Shown piece by piece: positions 60,951 to 64,000 of a stretch of DNA of 64,000 nucleotides. Within the stretch, counting starts at the first letter, position 1; the number at the start of each line of letters is the position of its first letter. The DNA comes from Mycolicibacterium sphagni (GTDB lineage: Bacteria > Actinomycetota > Actinomycetes > Mycobacteriales > Mycobacteriaceae): the NCBI RefSeq assembly GCF_013337765.1, contig NZ_VBSB01000003.1, positions 186,001 to 250,000 on the forward strand, in the 5' to 3' direction. A model generated the notes under the pieces. That model did not search any database. It saw nothing but the letters and a program-made list of their open reading frames with translations, and had not been told where the DNA came from. Made by a program: the position numbers and the translations under genes.

Positions 60951-62011
60951 GCCGGTTCGACGGTGACGACGACGAGGACCTCGAACGCGATGTCTCGCCG
61001 GCGCTGACCGTCGGCGAAGGCGATATCGACGCCAGCCTGCGGCCGCGCTCGCTGCGCGAGTTCATCGGCCAGTCCAGGGTGCGCGAACAGCTATCGCTCG
61101 TACTGGAGGCCGCCAAAAACCGCGGCGGCACACCGGATCACATCCTGCTGGCGGGCCCGCCGGGGCTGGGCAAGACGTCGCTGGCGATGATCATCGCCGC
61201 CGAAATGGGCACCTCGCTGCGGGTGACGTCGGGCCCGGCACTGCTCCGCGCGGGGGACCTGGCCGCGATGCTGTCCAACCTCGTCGAACACGACGTGCTG
61301 TTCATCGACGAGATCCATCGCATCGCCCGGCCGGCCGAGGAGATGCTGTATCTGGCCATGGAGGACTTCCGGGTCGACGTCGTCGTCGGCAAAGGTCCTG
61401 GGGCGACATCGATTCCGCTGGAGGTGGCGCCGTTCACTCTGGTCGGTGCCACCACTCGGTCCGGTGCGCTGACCGGGCCGTTGCGGGATCGCTTCGGGTT
61501 CACCGCACAGATGGACTTCTACGAGTCCGCCGATCTGGAACGGGTTCTGACCCGGTCGGCGGGCATCCTCGGCATCGAATTCGAGTCCGACGCCGGCGCC
61601 GAGATCGCCCGCCGGTCGCGGGGCACGCCACGCATCGCCAACCGGCTGTTGCGGCGGGTGCGTGACTACGCCGAGGTGCGTGCCGACGGGGTGATCACCC
61701 GCGACATCGCCAAGGCCGCGTTGGCGGTCTACGACGTCGACGAACTCGGCCTCGACCGGCTCGACCGGGCGGTGCTCACGGCGCTGACCAAAAGCTTCGG
61801 CGGCGGCCCGGTCGGAGTGTCCACTCTGGCCGTCGCAGTGGGGGAGGAGGCCACCACCGTCGAGGAGGTGTGCGAGCCGTTCCTGGTTCGCGCGGGCATG
61901 ATCGCTCGGACTCCCCGCGGCCGGGTTGCGACGCCGCTAGCCTGGACCCACCTCGGCATGGTGCCACCGCCGCGGGCCAGCGGACTCGGTCAGTCCGGTC
62001 TTTTCGAGTGA
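60947..62011 (+). CDS. ruvB: Holliday junction DNA helicase RuvB
   Basis: 354 residues from GTG 60947. Walker [11 protein letters not shown], Walker [12 protein letters not shown], sensor motif [23 protein letters not shown]+ motor that drives branch migration. Followed by the DUF1304 gene 12 bases on. Confidence 0.97.
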   Translation: MSRFDGDDDEDLERDVSPALTVGEGDIDASLRPRSLREFIGQSRVREQLSLVLEAAKNRGGTPDHILLAGPPGLGKTSLAMIIAAEMGTSLRVTSGPALLRAGDLAAMLSNLVEHDVLFIDEIHRIARPAEEMLYLAMEDFRVDVVVGKGPGATSIPLEVAPFTLVGATTRSGALTGPLRDRFGFTAQMDFYESADLERVLTRSAGILGIEFESDAGAEIARRSRGTPRIANRLLRRVRDYAEVRADGVITRDIAKAALAVYDVDELGLDRLDRAVLTALTKSFGGGPVGVSTLAVAVGEEATTVEEVCEPFLVRAGMIARTPRGRVATPLAWTHLGMVPPPRASGLGQSGLFE

Positions 62012-62022
62012 TGGGAGCTCCG

Positions 62023-62406
62023 ATGGTCACCGCTGCACTGATTTTCGCCGGCCTCGCCGCGCTGCTGCACGTCTACATCTGGACCATGGAGTCGCTGACC
62101 TGGACGACGCCGCGGACCCGCGCAACGTTCGGCACCAGCGCCGAGGAAGCCGAGACCACCAAACTGATGGCCCTGAACCAGGGCTTCTACAACCTGTTCC
62201 TGGCGATTGTCAGCGTCGTCGGTATCGTCGCAATCATTTTGGGGCACAACGCAGTCGGTGCGGCACTGGTGTTCGCCGGCGTCGGATCGATGCTCGCCGC
62301 GGCGGTCGTGCTGCTGGCCTCGGCGCCGGACAAGGCGCGCGCGGCCGTGACTCAGGGAGCCTTTCCGTTGGTGGCCGTCGTGCTGCTGGTCATCGCGATC
62401 ATCTGA
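62023..62406 (+). CDS. DUF1304 family membrane protein
   Basis: 127 residues from ATG 62023 with GGGAGC upstream; ATG 62011 is possible. Four helices: AALIFAGLAALLHVYIW, NLFLAIVSVVGIVAIIL, ALVFAGVGSMLAAAVVLLAS, GAFPLVAVVLLVIAI. The motif WTMESLTW and NQGFYNLFLA are family-typical. Function unknown. Overlaps the convergent dioxygenase gene by eight bases. Confidence 0.85.
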   Translation: MVTAALIFAGLAALLHVYIWTMESLTWTTPRTRATFGTSAEEAETTKLMALNQGFYNLFLAIVSVVGIVAIILGHNAVGAALVFAGVGSMLAAAVVLLASAPDKARAAVTQGAFPLVAVVLLVIAII

Positions 62407-63253
62407 TCTCCAGGATCCGCTTGGGGTGCATGCCGTCGACCATGCCCATGAACGGCGGATGGATGCTGTAGCCGAGCATGCGGCGGATGTTCTCCGACAG
62501 GGTCCGCACCGTTTCCGGCGGCGTCGACAACGTGAACGCCTCTTGAGGGCGCAACCACGGCTCGCAATACTGCGCGGTGACGGCCAGCCGACTCTGGTCT
62601 GCGGTGTGGTTCGCGCCGCCGCCATGCCACAGTGTGCCGACGAAGAACACCACCGACCCGGCCGGCATCACGACACTGACATGCTCGTCGTCGTCGGTGG
62701 GCTTGCGGTTGTCCGCCCAGCGGTGGCTGCCCGGAATGACCACGGTGGCGCCGTTATCCGCGGTGAAATCGGTGATCGCCCAGATGGTGGCTGCGCTCAA
62801 CGCCGGGCGCGGGCGCGGCACGGGATACATGCCGTCGTCGAAATGCAGGAACTGCCGGCTCTCCTCGGGGCCGATCCTGATGGCCTGCAATTGAGACAGC
62901 AGATAGTTCGGCATCAGCAACCGGTCGAGCAGTGCCAGCACTCGCGGATGCTCCACGATCCCGTCGCAGGCGCGGGTCTTGGTCAGCAGACTGTAGGCCC
63001 GCTGAGTGTGTAAGCCTTCAAAGGCATTTCGGCCGACCGGTCCGAGCAGTGGGTCTACCGCGGCGGCGATGTCCTGGCATTGCTGCGGCGAGAGGAGGCC
63101 GTCGATGACGACGTACCCGTCGCGCTCGAGCTGTGCCACGTCGGAGTCGACGTGCACTCCTGGTGCTGCTGCGGTCGCGGTCGAGCGATACGTCCCGGCG
63201 ATATCGGCGTAGAGATCTTCGACCTTGTCAACGCGAAAAGTGTTGCGGGACAT
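62399..63253 (-). CDS. Phytanoyl-CoA dioxygenase-like (PhyH) protein
   Basis: 284 residues. Fe(II)/2-oxoglutarate jelly-roll: the HxD pair as LHFDDGMYP, later VVIPGSHRWADN, distal His in LWHGGGANHTADQ, and Arg in SRLAVTAQY. Oxidises an unknown substrate. Starts four bases after the TetR stop on the same strand, so it is probably in a unit with that TetR. Confidence 0.87.
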   Translation of the reverse strand: MSRNTFRVDKVEDLYADIAGTYRSTATAAAPGVHVDSDVAQLERDGYVVIDGLLSPQQCQDIAAAVDPLLGPVGRNAFEGLHTQRAYSLLTKTRACDGIVEHPRVLALLDRLLMPNYLLSQLQAIRIGPEESRQFLHFDDGMYPVPRPRPALSAATIWAITDFTADNGATVVIPGSHRWADNRKPTDDDEHVSVVMPAGSVVFFVGTLWHGGGANHTADQSRLAVTAQYCEPWLRPQEAFTLSTPPETVRTLSENIRRMLGYSIHPPFMGMVDGMHPKRILEIR

Positions 63254-63257
63254 GGGT

Positions 63258-63857
63258 TTAGCCTTTCGCGCTTGGATTGAGGCCGACTGCGCCTGCGACG
63301 AAGGCCCACAGCTGGTCGATGACGTCAGGTGCGGGTGGGCGGGGGTCGCGGGTCAAGCACACCGCGACGACGGCGTTGGTGCCGCCGATCGTGGCTGCGG
63401 CCAGATACTCGGGGTCGCGGTCGGCCGGTATCTCGCCGTCGCGTTGTCCTTGGGCCATGTTGCGCGCACCGATCTTGCTCATCTCCTGCTGCCAGCGACT
63501 GCGCGCGGTGGCCAGCTCGCCGTCGCCGAGTCCGGACAAGATCGCCGCCGCCGCGGGCTCGCGGTAAAGGAAGTGCACCCAGTCGCTGATGCGTTCACGC
63601 TCCCGCTCGGCCCAGGTTCGAGCGTCGTAGGTGCGCAGGGCGATCGAGTCGGAGAACCGCTGATAAAACGCGTCGATGACGGCGACGAGCAGGCCTGTGC
63701 GGGTGCCGAAATAACGATAGGGCAGACCATCGCTGACTCCGGCCCGTCGTGCGACCGCGGCGACCTCGAAGCGGCCGGTCTCCGCCAGTTCCGCTGTCGC
63801 GGCGTCGATCAGTCGTTCCCGGGCCTGAACACCGCGCGCCGTCGTCGCCACCGTCAC
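63258..63857 (-). CDS. TetR family transcriptional regulator
   Basis: 199 residues from GTG 63857. RERLIDAATAELAETGRFEV, AAVARRAGVSDGLPYRYFGT: TetR HTH. The dioxygenase gene follows, so this is a self-regulating unit. An inverted repeat TGAGTT-C-AACTCA lies just upstream. Confidence 0.9.
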   Translation of the reverse strand: MTVATTARGVQARERLIDAATAELAETGRFEVAAVARRAGVSDGLPYRYFGTRTGLLVAVIDAFYQRFSDSIALRTYDARTWAERERERISDWVHFLYREPAAAAILSGLGDGELATARSRWQQEMSKIGARNMAQGQRDGEIPADRDPEYLAAATIGGTNAVVAVCLTRDPRPPAPDVIDQLWAFVAGAVGLNPSAKG

Positions 63858-63872
63858 GTCGCCAGCCTAAGT

Positions 63873-63885
63873 TGAGTTCAACTCA
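63873..63885. promoter_or_regulatory. Operator candidate TGAGTT-C-AACTCA
   Basis: Perfect 6-base arms 16 bases upstream of the TetR start, with extra AAGTTGAG/TCAGTTTCAA symmetry around. Probably autoregulatory. Confidence 0.5.
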
Positions 63886-63921
63886 GTTTCAAGGGTATGG
63901 CTCAGGTGAGGTCGTTTCGGC

Positions 63922-64000
63922 CTAGGCCCTTGGGCTCGTTGTGGTGCGGTGGCGCACCTGGTTGCCGCCCGCTCGCTTGGCTTCGTACATCGCCGCGTCG
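63922..64000 (-). CDS. GGDEF-domain protein C-terminus (diguanylate cyclase), partial
   Basis: The minus strand from the right edge reads DAAMYEAKRAGGNQV then RHRTTTSPRA and stops. DAAMYxAKRxGRN is the end of GGDEF domains, which make cyclic di-GMP. Only the last 25 residues are visible; the active site lies outside the window. Confidence 0.7.
   Translation of the reverse strand, partial: DAAMYEAKRAGGNQVRHRTTTSPRA

Overview
The window is chromosomal DNA of a high-GC actinobacterium, almost certainly a rapidly growing Mycobacterium (Mycolicibacterium). The evidence is the block thrS - HIT - pgsA1 - patA - pimA - Nudix - pdxS - tesB - pdxT - yebC - ruvC - ruvA - ruvB, which follows the Rv2614c-Rv2592c order of M. 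tuberculosis. Other pointers are many GTG starts, leaderless promoters, and dense TetR, cytochrome P450 and lipid-enzyme content.

Layout. 1-11.9 kb: a large hybrid histidine kinase/SpoIIE phosphatase cut by the left edge, a GNAT, an AlaDH/PNT-like enzyme, two small proteins, a Clp_N/HTH regulator with a tandem palindromic operator, a FadD ligase, an exported protein, an EF-Tu domain-2-like protein, a P450 and a TetR. 12-23.2 kb: an accessory island of orphan and mobile-type genes. It holds a phage portal remnant, a frameshifted gene, a Fic protein divergent from a PD-(D/E)xK nuclease-like protein with a tightly coupled acidic partner, several small unknown proteins, two or three membrane proteins (one with pentapeptide repeats) and phage-type zinc-ribbon genes. 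It ends at a tRNA cluster, Val(GAC)-Cys-Gly on the minus strand and Val(CAC) on the plus strand (23.26-23.77 kb), a classic integration target.

23.9-40.8 kb: hemolysin-III-like protein, a second P450, an anti-sigma/antagonist pair, a divergent thiolase/DUF35 versus SDR/reductase/TetR lipid cluster, an Hsp70-like Thr-tailed membrane protein, three small stress-type proteins, a four-gene overlapping operon (glycosyltransferase, acyl-CoA dehydrogenase-like, PIG-L deacetylase, methyltransferase), and membrane, GAF-ANTAR, DUF1990 and thioesterase genes. 40.8-49.7 kb: the core thrS/PIM-lipid/pyridoxal-phosphate block, largely translationally coupled. 49.7-57 kb: catabolic or xenobiotic genes paired with divergent TetRs, a third P450, a CocE-type hydrolase and a decayed membrane-protein tail. 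57-64 kb: yebC, small membrane and exported proteins, a cupin/TetR pair, ruvCAB, a DUF1304 protein, a PhyH-like dioxygenase, a TetR, and the C-terminal end of a GGDEF protein at the right edge.

The likeliest places for undescribed biology are the nuclease/acidic-partner pair with its Fic neighbour in the island (13.8-17.3 kb), the membrane-protein stretch at 18-22 kb, and the four-gene overlapping operon at 34.2-37.2 kb. Function calls come from reading motifs by eye; no searches were run.
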